Shown: positions 1 through 11,240, counted from the first letter of the stretch. The stretch: 64,000 bases of DNA from Bacillota bacterium (GCA_023431215.1 JAEYXR010000052.1:1-64000), one strand, 5' to 3'. Made by a program: numbers and translations. Notes: generated from the letters alone by a model not told the origin.

Positions 1-287
1 TGATTACCACTGCGGTTAAGGATGTGAGAGACTTTGTCCCCCCTGCACAAAAGTCTATTGTTGTTTGCAACCCTCCTTATGGTGAGCGTCTGCTGACACT
101 ACCGGAAGCAGAGGCTTTGTACCGGGATATGGGCCGCGTTTTTTCTCCTTCAGAGCATACCGGATATTTTATTATTAGTTCGCTGGAAAACTTTGAAACT
201 TTATTTGGCCGTAAGGCTGATAAACGCCGGAAGCTATATAACGGAATGGTGAAATGCCAGCTGTATATGTATTTTCCTCAAAAATAA
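1..287 (+). CDS. THUMP/RlmL-type class I SAM-dependent RNA methyltransferase, 3' end only
   Basis: The reading frame is open to the left edge of the window, so this is the C-terminal part of a longer gene. The visible part carries the N6-adenine/N2-guanine methyltransferase motif NPPYGERL (about codons 24-31 of the fragment), followed by a region like LYRDMGRVF typical of the RlmL/YpsC group. These enzymes methylate 23S rRNA from S-adenosylmethionine; the target base cannot be told here. The gene ends just before a strong hairpin terminator. The N-terminal THUMP domain, expected for the family, lies outside the window. Confidence 0.85.
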   Translation, partial: ITTAVKDVRDFVPPAQKSIVVCNPPYGERLLTLPEAEALYRDMGRVFSPSEHTGYFIISSLENFETLFGRKADKRRKLYNGMVKCQLYMYFPQK

Positions 288-300
288 AATACACCCAATC

Positions 301-342
301 AAAATAACCTGTTTACCCCTTACCGGATAAACAGGTTATTTT
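301..342. terminator. Bidirectional rho-independent terminator
   Basis: A 15-bp perfect stem (AAAATAACCTGTTTA paired with its complement at 328-342) encloses a 12-nt loop. Its A/T flanks give a U-tract on both strands, so it can serve the methyltransferase gene (+) and the convergent ferritin-like gene (-). Confidence 0.85.
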
Positions 343-350
343 ATGTGTTC

Positions 351-860
351 TTACTTATGTCTGCAATCTGCCAGTAGTTTTTTTATAATTTCAACATGGC
401 AAAGCTCATCCTGTGCTATGCGCTGTAACACAGCAGCAGCTTTAGTATCATTAATTCTTTTAGCTGCGTTTAAATAAGCGTCTATTGCTGCAACTTCATC
501 TTCAAGATCGCATAACAGCATTTTGCATACATCATTGGTATAATTAACTGCTTGTGCAGTCCAGTACTGCTGTTTAGATGGCATGATGTAGCGCGGTGTA
601 CCACCGCATAAATAAATCATGCGGGCGAGTATGGTAAGGTGAGAGGTTTCCACATAAGAAATATGTTCTAATACGCTTTTTATATTGCAATAAGCAGGGT
701 CTGCTATTGCAACCTGATAATTGTATTGTAAGATTGCAGTAGTTTCACTCTTTGATCCGGAATAAAGCTCTAACAGAATTCGTACCTTTGCAGGGTCGGG
801 TTTGGAAACTGCCAGAGGCGGATAGGGCAGTGATGCTTTGTATAAAAAGGCTTCCGCCAC
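351..860 (-). CDS. Ferritin-like diiron domain protein
   Basis: The 169-aa product is predicted to be an all-helical ferritin/rubrerythrin-type protein. It has the spaced carboxylate and ExxH pattern of a di-metal site: SETTAILQY, then YVETSH (E-x-x-H type), then LEDEVAAIDAY, then QDELCHVEI. This resembles the small ferritin-like proteins common in Clostridia; the specific role (peroxide reduction, metal handling or spore-related) is not visible. The start is a GTG at 858-860 preceded by a GAGGTGAT ribosome-binding site. No rubredoxin Cys4 domain is present. The gene stands alone, divergent from yunB. Confidence 0.7.
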   Translation of the reverse strand: MAEAFLYKASLPYPPLAVSKPDPAKVRILLELYSGSKSETTAILQYNYQVAIADPAYCNIKSVLEHISYVETSHLTILARMIYLCGGTPRYIMPSKQQYWTAQAVNYTNDVCKMLLCDLEDEVAAIDAYLNAAKRINDTKAAAVLQRIAQDELCHVEIIKKLLADCRHK

Positions 861-1005
861 AAGTTATCACCTCGAAGCAATAGTTAGTTTCATCAGAAAA
901 AGGTGGGTCACCCCATTTTATGAACAAAACATCTTTTAAGCTACCTTCAACAAAATGCATTGATTTGAATATAGTAAAAGAAGAGGGGAAAGTGGGGGTG
1001 AAACT

Positions 1006-1707
1006 ATGCAAAATCGATTTAAAAAGCATAAAAATAAAAAAAACTGGAAAGTTTTATTAGCCGGTATTTTGCTGCTTGCCATTTCCATCATCATTGATAT
1101 GCAGCTGCGCCCTGTTATCCAAACCATGGCATCTTATCAAGCCAAGCAATATGCCGTACAGGCTATTAATACTGCAGTGTTGGAAGAGACCGGACGTCAG
1201 GGCGTTTCTTATGAAAATCTGGTAAATTTGACACTCAATGATTCCGGAGATGTAACTTCTCTGCAAACCGATATGGTACAGATGAATCGACTCCAGGCCA
1301 GCGTTACACAAAATATTATCAGCCAGCTGGCACTTCTGCAAGGTAAAGAAATTAGACTACCCATTGGTACGCTGATAGGTGGTCCTGTTTTTTCGGGCCG
1401 AGGGCCGGACGTAGAGGTGTTACTGATACCGGCGAGCAATGTTGAAACATCTATGACCAATGTTTTTGATTCGGCAGGAATCAACCAAACGCGCCATCAA
1501 ATTATGCTATCGGTAAAAATGTCAATGAGTGCCATTATTCCGGGTTACAGTGTTACCACAGATGTGAATACCAACATCTGCCTGGCGGAAACAATTGTGG
1601 TGGGTCTTGTGCCTGAGGCATATACCGTAGTAGGAGACGGGACCAGCCCAATGGTAGGAATGCTCGAAGATTTTGGCGCCCGTAAAGGGCTAAATAGCAC
1701 CAAATAA
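1006..1707 (+). CDS. yunB: Sporulation protein YunB
   Basis: The 233-aa protein has a basic N-terminus, one transmembrane helix (about residues 15-33) and a long outer domain. Segments such as AVNTAVLE-like QAINTAVLEE, LQGKEIRLPIGTLIGG and SVTTDVNTNICLAETI match my recollection of the YunB family. That family is expressed in the mother cell under sigma-E in Bacillus and is conserved in spore formers. Its biochemical role is unknown. A GGGGGTG ribosome-binding site precedes the ATG. The gene reads divergently from the ferritin-like gene. Confidence 0.8.
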   Translation: MQNRFKKHKNKKNWKVLLAGILLLAISIIIDMQLRPVIQTMASYQAKQYAVQAINTAVLEETGRQGVSYENLVNLTLNDSGDVTSLQTDMVQMNRLQASVTQNIISQLALLQGKEIRLPIGTLIGGPVFSGRGPDVEVLLIPASNVETSMTNVFDSAGINQTRHQIMLSVKMSMSAIIPGYSVTTDVNTNICLAETIVVGLVPEAYTVVGDGTSPMVGMLEDFGARKGLNSTK

Positions 1708-1864
1708 TGTTGTAATAATTGTCAATCTCTGATATAATATTTCATTAGTATTGCATATGATTTAACCTTTTTGCTTACCCCAGCAGGGGTGTTACGATCA
1801 AATTACATCTAGATTAATGAGTATCACATAGTTTTTTAATTCCTGCCAATATTACCGGATATAA

Positions 1865-3889
<2,025 letters not shown>

Positions 3890-3893
3890 AGGG

Positions 3894-4163
3894 TTGGAAA
3901 TTGATATCAAGCATATTGCCAAACTTTCCAGGCTGCATATTGAGGAGAAAAAAATTTTTAAATTTCAGCAGGACATGCAGAATATCATACAAATGGTAGA
4001 AAAGCTTCCTGATGTAAAAGATCAAACCTTGGGTGTAGACCGTAATAATCCAATGCCCCTGCGTGAGGATGAGATTCGTCCCTCTATGCGACGTGATGAT
4101 GTTTTGGCCAATGCCCCTAAAACGGCTGCGGGATGTGTGGTCGTACCCAAGACGGTAGAATAA
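3894..4163 (+). CDS. gatC: Aspartyl/glutamyl-tRNA amidotransferase subunit C
   Basis: The 89-aa small subunit stabilises GatA-GatB in the enzyme that converts Glu-tRNA(Gln) and/or Asp-tRNA(Asn) to the amidated form. The family N-terminus (IDIKHIAKLSRLHIEEKK) is clear. I choose a TTG start at 3894 because a purine-rich GGGGATAGAGGG stretch lies directly upstream; a TTG at 3876 is possible but has no site. The gene begins 4 nt after the ligA stop and is followed at close spacing by gatA, so ligA-gatC-gatA-gatB probably form one transcript. Confidence 0.9.
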   Translation: MEIDIKHIAKLSRLHIEEKKIFKFQQDMQNIIQMVEKLPDVKDQTLGVDRNNPMPLREDEIRPSMRRDDVLANAPKTAAGCVVVPKTVE

Positions 4164-4180
4164 CAAGGAGGATGTGCCCC

Positions 4181-5638
4181 GTGAACTATTATGAACTTTC
4201 TGCTGCCCAGCTTCACAAAATGCTGGTTAGCAAGGAATGCAGTGCGGTGGAAGTAACACAGTCTGTGTTGGATCGAATCGATGCTGTAGAAGACAAGGTG
4301 GAGTCCTACCTTTGTGTAACAAAAGAACGTGCTCTGGAAGATGCCAGAAAGGTAGATGCTAAAATTGCTACCGGAGAGGAGATTCATCCTCTGGCTGGTA
4401 TTCCTGTGGCCATTAAGGATAATATTTGCACCAAGGGTGTGGCCACTACCTGCGCCTCCAAAATGCTTCACAATTTTGTTCCGCCTTATAATGCAACGGT
4501 AATGGACAAGCTGGAGCATGCCGGAATTGTAATGCCCGGAAAGCTGAATATGGATGAATTTGCCATGGGTTCCTCCTGTGAAAGCTCTTATTTTCATCCT
4601 ACCCACAATCCCCATGATTTAAATTGTGTTCCCGGTGGATCTTCCGGCGGTTCTGCTGCAGCCGTGGCAGCAGGAGAAGCAATACTGACACTGGGTTCTG
4701 ATACAGGCGGCTCCATTCGGCAACCTTCTGCACTGTGCGGTACCATTGGCCTGAAACCTACTTATGGCTCTGTTTCCCGATATGGTTTGGTTGCGTTCGC
4801 GTCCTCTTTGGATCAAATTGGCCCTATCGGCAGAACGGTAGAAGATGTTGCCACCTTATATGGTACTATCTGCGGCCATGATCCCATGGAAGCAACCTCT
4901 GCCAATAGAATATACCCGGATTTTTCCGCACTTCTTACAGGAGATGTAAGCGGAATGCGCATCGGTATCCCAAAAGAGTATTATGGAGACGGTGTTGATG
5001 CCGAGATAAAGGCTTCTGTACACAAGGCCCTTGCCGAGCTGGAAGCAAAAGGTGCAAAGCTGGTAAGCATCAGCCTGCCCAGTACAGATTTTGGGCTATC
5101 TGCCTATTACATTATTTCTTCCGCAGAGGCATCCTCCAACCTGGCCCGCTTTGATGGTGTTAAGTATGGCTTCCGTGCCGAAAACTATGATACTCTTGTA
5201 GACATGTATGAAAAGACCCGTAGCGATGGCTTTGGAGATGAAGTGAAGCGCCGCATTATGCTGGGTACCTTTGTTTTGAGCTCCGGTTACTACGATGCCT
5301 ATTACAACAAGGCAAAGCTGTTCCAAAAGGCAGTTTCTGCCGAGTTTGAGGATGCCTTTAAGTCCTGTGATGTGATTGCCACCCCAACTTCCCCCACAGT
5401 CGCTTTCCGCTTGGGTGAAAACTTTGGTGATCCCTTGAAAATGTATGCGGCAGACATCTGCACCATCACGGTCAACATTGCCGGACTTCCTGCTATCAGC
5501 ATTCCCTGTGGCCAGTCGGCAGGGTTGCCCATTGGTTTGCAGTTTATTGGACCCAAGTTTGGAGAGCAGCAGTTATTCCGTGCCAGCCGCGCATTGGAAG
5601 AGCTTCGCGGCGGCCTTTGCTCTGTGGCTAAATTATAA
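4181..5638 (+). CDS. gatA: Aspartyl/glutamyl-tRNA amidotransferase subunit A
   Basis: GatA is the glutaminase of the tRNA-dependent amidotransferase and releases ammonia for GatB. The amidase signature GGSSGGSAAAVAAGEA and the upstream catalytic lysine segment PVAIKDNICTKG supply the Ser-cisSer-Lys triad. A GTG at 4181 is taken as start because AAGGAGG (4164-4170) sits 10 nt upstream. An ATG at 4172 is too close to that site. The resulting 485 aa equals the usual family length. The gene lies between gatC and gatB. Confidence 0.95.
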   Translation: MNYYELSAAQLHKMLVSKECSAVEVTQSVLDRIDAVEDKVESYLCVTKERALEDARKVDAKIATGEEIHPLAGIPVAIKDNICTKGVATTCASKMLHNFVPPYNATVMDKLEHAGIVMPGKLNMDEFAMGSSCESSYFHPTHNPHDLNCVPGGSSGGSAAAVAAGEAILTLGSDTGGSIRQPSALCGTIGLKPTYGSVSRYGLVAFASSLDQIGPIGRTVEDVATLYGTICGHDPMEATSANRIYPDFSALLTGDVSGMRIGIPKEYYGDGVDAEIKASVHKALAELEAKGAKLVSISLPSTDFGLSAYYIISSAEASSNLARFDGVKYGFRAENYDTLVDMYEKTRSDGFGDEVKRRIMLGTFVLSSGYYDAYYNKAKLFQKAVSAEFEDAFKSCDVIATPTSPTVAFRLGENFGDPLKMYAADICTITVNIAGLPAISIPCGQSAGLPIGLQFIGPKFGEQQLFRASRALEELRGGLCSVAKL

Positions 5639-5656
5639 CCGAAGGAGGATGATAAC

Positions 5657-7093
5657 ATGAATTATGAAATAGTAATCGGCTTGGAAGTTCATGCCGAATT
5701 AAATACCAAGACAAAAATTTACTGTGGCTGCAAAAACTCCTTCGGCTCTGAGGTAAACTCCAACTGCTGTCCCATTTGCACCGGTATGCCCGGTACTTTG
5801 CCTACGCTAAATCGTCAGGTAGCAGAGTACGCCATCCGCATGGGATATGCACTTAACTGCAGCATTAACAATGTTTGCAAAACTGACCGCAAAAACTATT
5901 TTTATCCTGACTTACCCAAGGCATACCAAATCTCACAGTTTGATATTCCCATTTGTGAAAATGGTTTTGTAGATGCAATTGTGGATGAGGATGGTACAAC
6001 CAAGCGCATTGGCGTTACCCGTATTCACATTGAGGAAGATGCAGGTAAATTGATTCATGCGGATACCTTTGACGGTAGTTTGGTAGACTTTAACCGATGT
6101 GGTGTACCGCTTATCGAAATTGTTTCTGAGCCTGACATGCGCTCCTCTGCAGAAGCAAAGGCATATTTGGATTCTATTAAGTCTATTTTGCAGTATCTTG
6201 ATATTTCTGACTGTAAAATGCAAGAAGGCTCTATTCGCTGCGACGTTAACGTTTCAGTCCGTCCCCAAGGTCAGAAAGAATTTGGTACCCGATGCGAGAT
6301 GAAGAATGTTAACAGTTTTTCCGCCGTAGTGCGTGCCATTGATTATGAGGCTCAGCGCCAGATTGAGGTGTTGGAGGATGGCGGGGTTATTCGTCAGGAG
6401 ACTCGTCGTTGGGATGATATGGCAGGCGAAAGCTATGTGATGCGTACCAAAGAGGATGCCCATGATTACCGCTACTTCCCAGACCCCGACCTGATGACTC
6501 TGGTTATTGAAGAAGAGAGACTAGAGGAGCTGAAGGCTTCCATTCCCGAGCTACCCGGAGCAAAACTTCTGCGGTATATGCAAGAATACAAGCTGCCCTT
6601 CTTTGATGCCAACCTGCTTTCCGAAAGTGTGGATAAAGCCGCCTATTTTGAAGAGGCTATGGCCATCGGTAGTTGTCAGCCCAAGAGCCTTTCCAACTGG
6701 ATTTTGGGTGATGTATCTCGTATTCTTAATGAAAAGAACATTGGCATTCATGACACCAGCCTTACTGCCCAAAAGCTTTGCCAAATGGTTGAGCTTATTG
6801 AAAAGGGCACTATTTCCAACACCGCCGGTAAAACTGTATTGGAAGAAATTATTTTTAGCGACAAGGTTGCCGAAGATGTAGTAAAGGAAAAGGGCTTGGC
6901 TCAAATAAGCGACGCCGGTGCGTTGGAGGCAATTGTAAGCCAGGTAATTGCTGCCAATGAAAAGGTTGTTGCAGACTATAAGGGCGGCAAAAGCAACGCA
7001 CTGGGCTTTTTGGTTGGTCAATGTATGCGTCTTTCCAAGGGACAGGGTAATCCTGCCCTGCTCCGCGAGCTTTTAGAAAAGGCATTGGCATAA
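5657..7093 (+). CDS. gatB: Aspartyl/glutamyl-tRNA amidotransferase subunit B
   Basis: GatB activates the misacylated tRNA carboxylate with ATP and receives ammonia from GatA. The 478-aa protein begins with the family signature IGLEVHAELNTKTKIYCGC. It has the cradle-domain segment DRKNYFYPDLPKAYQISQ and ends in the helical tail/YqeY domain (residues about 330-478). The start has a strong GAAGGAGG site. It closes the gatCAB operon. Confidence 0.95.
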   Translation: MNYEIVIGLEVHAELNTKTKIYCGCKNSFGSEVNSNCCPICTGMPGTLPTLNRQVAEYAIRMGYALNCSINNVCKTDRKNYFYPDLPKAYQISQFDIPICENGFVDAIVDEDGTTKRIGVTRIHIEEDAGKLIHADTFDGSLVDFNRCGVPLIEIVSEPDMRSSAEAKAYLDSIKSILQYLDISDCKMQEGSIRCDVNVSVRPQGQKEFGTRCEMKNVNSFSAVVRAIDYEAQRQIEVLEDGGVIRQETRRWDDMAGESYVMRTKEDAHDYRYFPDPDLMTLVIEEERLEELKASIPELPGAKLLRYMQEYKLPFFDANLLSESVDKAAYFEEAMAIGSCQPKSLSNWILGDVSRILNEKNIGIHDTSLTAQKLCQMVELIEKGTISNTAGKTVLEEIIFSDKVAEDVVKEKGLAQISDAGALEAIVSQVIAANEKVVADYKGGKSNALGFLVGQCMRLSKGQGNPALLRELLEKALA

Positions 7094-7120
7094 TTTTAAA
7101 TTACTTTAAACACAAAATAA

Positions 7121-7684
7121 ATAAAAGCACATATCTATCTGCTTATAAGATGGCCCCACCAAGTAAAAATTCTTAGTGGCAAGGGGCATGGTTTTGGAGG
7201 AGATATTTCTGTTAGCCTAACAATGGATGTAGACATGATTACAGCTGTTGATATTGTAGGAAAAAAAGGAACTCCCAACACTGGCGGAACCGCAATGGAC
7301 CAAATGAAGGCCAAAATTGTAAAAAAGGGAAGCGCTGATGTACAACTTATTTCGGGCGCTACCATTACTACACTGGGTGTCATTGATGCTGTTAAAAATG
7401 CAATCGATCCCACCGCAAATCCATTTACGCCCAAAGAAGAAAAGCCTGCAATGAAACCACAGCAATTTCTGCGGCTAAAGTATTTCGGCAGACCCTTAAA
7501 GGACAAAACCAAACCGGAGGATGCAGACAAATACAATGCATTGTCTGACGAAGAAGAAGCCATGCTGTCTTAAGTAACAACCGGCGCTACCATGAGCCTC
7601 ACTGACAGCCACGGCAATATTTTGGCTGCTATCAAGGCTTGCCTTGATAATAAGGTTGCCATAGACCTTACTGTAGGAAAATAA
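7121..7684 (+). pseudogene. Remnant of an FMN-binding-domain protein (no start, in-frame stop)
   Basis: One frame is open from 7121 with no plausible start. It carries family-like blocks SGKGHGFGGDISVSLTMD and LISGATITTLGVIDAVKNAI, the latter being the SGAT-T motif of covalent-FMN domains (NqrC/RnfG and fumarate-reductase-like proteins). A TAA at 7571-7573 interrupts the frame. The same frame then continues with VTTGATMSLTDSHGNILAAI to a second stop at 7684. The in-frame continuation of recognisable sequence beyond the stop, together with the missing N-terminus, indicates decay. An ORF starting at ATG 7223 could still yield 116 aa. Confidence 0.7.
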
Positions 7685-7697
7685 GTCTTAAAAAACA

Positions 7698-7740
7698 TTA
7701 AAAGAGCACCCGATTCAAAATTGAATCAGGTGCTCTTTTT
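7698..7740. terminator. Rho-independent terminator
   Basis: Stem AAAAGAGCACC.GATTC pairs with GAATC.GGTGCTCTTTT and is followed by a T-run. It lies between the decayed FMN-binding gene and the spoIIIA operon. Confidence 0.85.
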
Positions 7741-7753
7741 GCTTTGCTCCTGA

Positions 7754-7783
7754 GTTCTAAAAAAGGACAGCCCGCCATACATA
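7754..7783 (+). promoter_or_regulatory. Candidate sigma-E promoter of the spoIIIA operon
   Basis: The -10-like element CATACATA (7776-7783) matches the sigma-E pattern CATACANT and lies 43 nt before the spoIIIAA start. The -35-like GTTCTAAA (7754-7761), 14 nt upstream, is a weak match. In Bacillus the spoIIIA operon is transcribed by sigma-E in the mother cell; here this is inferred from the motif and the position. Confidence 0.45.
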
Positions 7784-7825
7784 TGGAATAAAGCAAAGCA
7801 GGACATGCAAAGGAGCAATAAAGCA

Positions 7826-8797
7826 ATGGAAATGAACAAAGAGTGGGAAGAAACGATACAACTGTTGCCAGAAGATTTGGTCTTACCGTTGCGTAAGCTT
7901 TCTTTGCAGCACCAAAAACGGATTCAGGAAATTCGTCTGCGAAGTCAGCAGCCGCTAGCTGTTTTTGATGGATGGAAAACGCAATTTATCTCAATGGATG
8001 GTCGGCTTTTGGACAGGCCGGAGTCATCAGTTCCTGTGCTTACTTCTCAAAAACTAGAGGAGTGCTTTGTTCGTCTTTGCGAATATTCAGTACATAGCCA
8101 TGAGCAAGAACTAAGACGAGGCTTTATTACTACACCAAAGGGAGACCGTGTCGGCATTTGCGCCAGTGCAGTATTAGACCGCGCCGGAACTCTAACATAT
8201 CGAGATATTTCCTCCTTAAATATCCGTATCTCACGGGACGTTGTGGGAGCAGCAGATGAACTAATCTGTAAAGTTGACCCCTTTCAAGGCGGTATTATTG
8301 CCGGAATGCCCGGCAGCGGCAAAACTACAGTGCTGAGAGATTTGGCTAGACAGCTTTCCTCAGGGGAGTGTGGCTCCTTTCACAAAATAACCATTGTAGA
8401 TGAGCGTTTTGAAATTAGTGCGATGCATCGTGGCAGTCCCCGAAAAAATATTGGCATTTGTGCTGATGTCATTTGCGGACAACGAAAAGATGTTGCAATA
8501 GAGCAGGCGGTTCGCACCCTCTCACCAGAAATTATTTTTTGTGATGAGGTGGGTACTGTCGGTGAAGTGGAAGAGATTACAGCAGGTATGTGCTGCGGAG
8601 TAAAATTTATTGTTTCAGCTCATTGTGGTTGCAGAGAAGAATTATTCCGCAGCTTAATTCTTCAAAAATTGATGAAAACAGGCGCTTTTGGTTGGGTAGC
8701 ACTTTTAGCTTCACCCAAAGAGCCATCAAGGATAGATGCTGTTGTTACACAAGAAGATTGGCAAACAGAACTGGTAAGGAGACAGATAGTATGCTAA
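7826..8797 (+). CDS. spoIIIAA: Stage III sporulation protein AA, ATPase
   Basis: SpoIIIAA is the mother-cell secretion-type ATPase of the SpoIIIA-SpoIIQ feeding-tube complex that supports the forespore. The protein shows Walker A (GMPGSGKTTVL), the Walker B-like segment EIIFCDEVG and a C-terminal secretion-ATPase fold. I place the start at ATG 7826 because AAAGGAG (7809-7815) lies 10 nt upstream; an ATG at 7805 precedes that site. This gives 323 aa. First gene of the operon; its end overlaps the spoIIIAB start by 7 nt. Confidence 0.93.
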   Translation: MEMNKEWEETIQLLPEDLVLPLRKLSLQHQKRIQEIRLRSQQPLAVFDGWKTQFISMDGRLLDRPESSVPVLTSQKLEECFVRLCEYSVHSHEQELRRGFITTPKGDRVGICASAVLDRAGTLTYRDISSLNIRISRDVVGAADELICKVDPFQGGIIAGMPGSGKTTVLRDLARQLSSGECGSFHKITIVDERFEISAMHRGSPRKNIGICADVICGQRKDVAIEQAVRTLSPEIIFCDEVGTVGEVEEITAGMCCGVKFIVSAHCGCREELFRSLILQKLMKTGAFGWVALLASPKEPSRIDAVVTQEDWQTELVRRQIVC

Positions 8798-9297
8798 AAA
8801 CAATAGGCCTTTTACTTTTGTTTGCGGTCTGTGTTTCTACCGGCTTTTTAAAGGCAGATGAATTAAAAACAAAAACACAGACGCTTCGTCAATGTCTTAT
8901 ATTTTTAAAGCAACTGTCTATTCAATTGCAAACCAGGCAAATGCCGCCGGGACAAATTATACAGCTATTATGCAGTCAAACGGCCTTTGAAAAAAATTGT
9001 TTGGTGCAATCTCTGGTATGTCACTTTAAAAACAGCGCAAGCTTTGCCCGAAACATGAGGCTGGCGGCTGCTGATTGTCCGGAGCTTAAAGCATGTGGAG
9101 CAGAAGAAGTATTGCTTGGGTTGGGTGACATTATTGGTTCACGCAGTTTAGAGGAACAGCTTAGCGCTATAGACTCAGCGCAGCAGCTGATAGAGCAATA
9201 TTTGTCTCTGGCGGAAGAAGTATTGCACAACAAAGGTATGTTGTATCGGCGAATGGGTATTCTCACCGGCCTTATGGTTATAGTGCTGTTTTTATAA
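8791..9297 (+). CDS. spoIIIAB: Stage III sporulation protein AB
   Basis: The 168-aa product has an N-terminal membrane helix, a helical cytoplasmic domain like that of type II secretion GspF proteins, and a C-terminal membrane helix (GILTGLMVIVLFL). The ATG at 8791 follows an AAGGAG site and overlaps the end of spoIIIAA, as is usual in this operon. The open frame extends further upstream, but that part is out-of-frame shadow of spoIIIAA. Confidence 0.9.
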   Translation: MLKTIGLLLLFAVCVSTGFLKADELKTKTQTLRQCLIFLKQLSIQLQTRQMPPGQIIQLLCSQTAFEKNCLVQSLVCHFKNSASFARNMRLAAADCPELKACGAEEVLLGLGDIIGSRSLEEQLSAIDSAQQLIEQYLSLAEEVLHNKGMLYRRMGILTGLMVIVLFL

Positions 9298-9361
9298 TTT
9301 GCGACGCTTTTCAGAGTTTTGTGAGCCAAGGATAGAAACCAAGGACATAGAGGTGAAAGCA

Positions 9362-9556
9362 ATGGATGTAGATTTAATTTTTCGTATTGCTGCTATCGGT
9401 ATTATTGTTTCCGTATTAAATCAGGTCCTGATCCGTTCAGGCCGTGAAGAACAGGCAATGATGACTACATTGGCAGGGCTGATTGTTGTTTTGATGATGA
9501 TGATTCAAGAGATTAGTACCCTTTTTGAAACTGTGAAAACGGTGTTTGGGTTGTAG
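9362..9556 (+). CDS. spoIIIAC: Stage III sporulation protein AC
   Basis: A 64-aa protein with two membrane helices (DLIFRIAAIGIIVSVLNQVL and TLAGLIVVLMMMI), joined by the conserved RSGREEQAMM loop. This is the size and layout of SpoIIIAC. The start ATG 9362 follows an AGAGGTG site; the frame open from 9299 lacks a start signal. SpoIIIAC and AD are small membrane components of the mother-cell channel. Confidence 0.9.
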   Translation: MDVDLIFRIAAIGIIVSVLNQVLIRSGREEQAMMTTLAGLIVVLMMMIQEISTLFETVKTVFGL

Positions 9557-9597
9557 AACTTAATTATAAAATGAAAGCATATGGGGAGCTGTCCGAT

Positions 9598-9996
9598 GTG
9601 AATCTTTTTTCAGTTACGGTGTTTTGCCTGGTGGGGGCAATTCTTTGCCTGGTTTTAAAGCAATATAAGCCGGAGTTTGCCCTTCTTATTTCTCTTGGCT
9701 GCAGCATTGTGGTGATGCTGTTCATCTTGGAAGGTATTACTCAGGTGCGAGATGAATTAGACTTAATTTTACAAAACTCCATGCTCAACAGTGATTTAAT
9801 GGTAGTGGTTTTTAAATGTCTTGGTGTATGTGTGTTAACAGAGTTGGCAAGCCAAACCTGTAAGGATGCAGGGGAAGGGGCAATTGCTGCTAAGGTTGAA
9901 TTAGCCGGAAAAGTCTCTCTTTTAATTCTTAGCTTACCGCTGTTTGTACGGTTGTTGGAGGTTTCGACGACACTCATCAATTTAGGAGGACAATAA
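9598..9996 (+). CDS. spoIIIAD: Stage III sporulation protein AD
   Basis: The product has about four membrane helices and the family segment LVLKQYKPEFALLISLGCSI. GTG 9598 with a GGGGAG site 10 nt upstream gives 132 aa, close to the Bacillus protein. The ATG at 9571 would add nine residues and has no ribosome-binding site. It lies in the invariant AC-AD-AE order. Confidence 0.9.
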   Translation: MNLFSVTVFCLVGAILCLVLKQYKPEFALLISLGCSIVVMLFILEGITQVRDELDLILQNSMLNSDLMVVVFKCLGVCVLTELASQTCKDAGEGAIAAKVELAGKVSLLILSLPLFVRLLEVSTTLINLGGQ

Positions 9997-10050
9997 GTTA
10001 TTGCGGAAAAGTTAGATTTAGCGAAAAAAGCTGGAGGAAGGATAAAGAGG

Positions 10051-11220
10051 ATGAGAAAATTAGTATTACTGCTGCTGGCAGGTCTAATCCTGCTTTTTCC
10101 TCTTTACGGAACAATTGCTTTTGCTGAGGAGGATGGAGAATCTTCCAGCCAGGTAGAGCCTTTTGACTATGAAAAAGAAATAGATAATTATTTGGAAAAT
10201 GGCGTAGTAGGGGAGTTGACAGATAATATTCCAAATCAAGCGCAGGAATTTTTAAGCAACGGTGGTGGAATTAGCGAGCTTGTAAAGTCTTTTACTCCAA
10301 AAGAGTTTTTCCCAAAGGTTTTGATGACCATTCGCCGAACCTTGGCGGCACCACTCAGGTTACTTGTTTCTCTGGTAGGAGTCATTATTCTTTGCGCAGT
10401 GTTGGGAAGCTTCAACACATCTCTGGGACAAAGCAGCTTGGTTCCCATTTTTAACGTAATTATCTGTGTGTTTGTCAGCAGTATTATTATAGATCCTGTG
10501 GTTTCATGTATCACAGAGGCATCAAACACCATCCGCGAATTTTCAATTTTTATCCTGTCATTCATCCCTGTATTTGCCGGAGTAATAACAGCTTCCGGAC
10601 AACCTATGACAGGGGCTGCCTACAATCTGTTTGTGTTTTGGATGTGCCAAATCACCTCACAGCTCATTACAAACACCTTTGTGCCCCTTTTATGTGCTTA
10701 CCTGGCACTTTCTATTATCTCGGTGGTGTGCCCTGAAATGCACCTTGCAGACGCCGTATCGGGCATCAAAACCTTTGTAACCTGGTCGTTGACTCTTATT
10801 TTAACGGTGTTTGTAGGTCTGCTAACCATTCAATCGGTGGTAGCATCCGGTGGAGATTCCATTGCAGTTAAAACAACAAAATTCTTTATAGGAAGTTTAA
10901 TTCCTGTTGTGGGCGGAGCTTTGTCAGATTTATTTATGGCGGCCCAGGGGTGCATTAAACTGGTAAAGGGTACTGTTGGTGCATTTGGCATTATCATTAC
11001 TGCTTTAACTTTTTTACCGGTGCTGCTGCAAACGGTGGTATGGTACATAACAGTAAACATTGGCGGGCTAATTGGTAATTTGTTTGGAGTAGGGCAAATT
11101 ACCAAGCTTTTAAAAGCAATATCCTCCACACTGGGAATTTTAATAGCTGTTTTGCTCTATTATTCATTATTAATTATCATTTCTACAACAATCATTATTG
11201 TAGCCTTTCAAGGTGGTTAA
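10051..11220 (+). CDS. spoIIIAE: Stage III sporulation protein AE
   Basis: The 389-aa polytopic protein begins with a signal-like segment ending near AIAFAEEDGE. It then has an outer region with PKEFFPKVL and about seven membrane helices. Length and order match SpoIIIAE, the large membrane channel component. The start ATG has a GGAGGAAGG site upstream. Confidence 0.92.
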   Translation: MRKLVLLLLAGLILLFPLYGTIAFAEEDGESSSQVEPFDYEKEIDNYLENGVVGELTDNIPNQAQEFLSNGGGISELVKSFTPKEFFPKVLMTIRRTLAAPLRLLVSLVGVIILCAVLGSFNTSLGQSSLVPIFNVIICVFVSSIIIDPVVSCITEASNTIREFSIFILSFIPVFAGVITASGQPMTGAAYNLFVFWMCQITSQLITNTFVPLLCAYLALSIISVVCPEMHLADAVSGIKTFVTWSLTLILTVFVGLLTIQSVVASGGDSIAVKTTKFFIGSLIPVVGGALSDLFMAAQGCIKLVKGTVGAFGIIITALTFLPVLLQTVVWYITVNIGGLIGNLFGVGQITKLLKAISSTLGILIAVLLYYSLLIIISTTIIIVAFQGG

Positions 11221-11240
11221 AAGAAAGGACGTTAGCTTAA

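Noticed and set aside
7571..7573. Programmed readthrough (recoded stop) in the FMN-binding frame
   Set aside because: The codon is TAA, which is not a selenocysteine or pyrrolysine codon. The frame also lacks a start, so decay is simpler.
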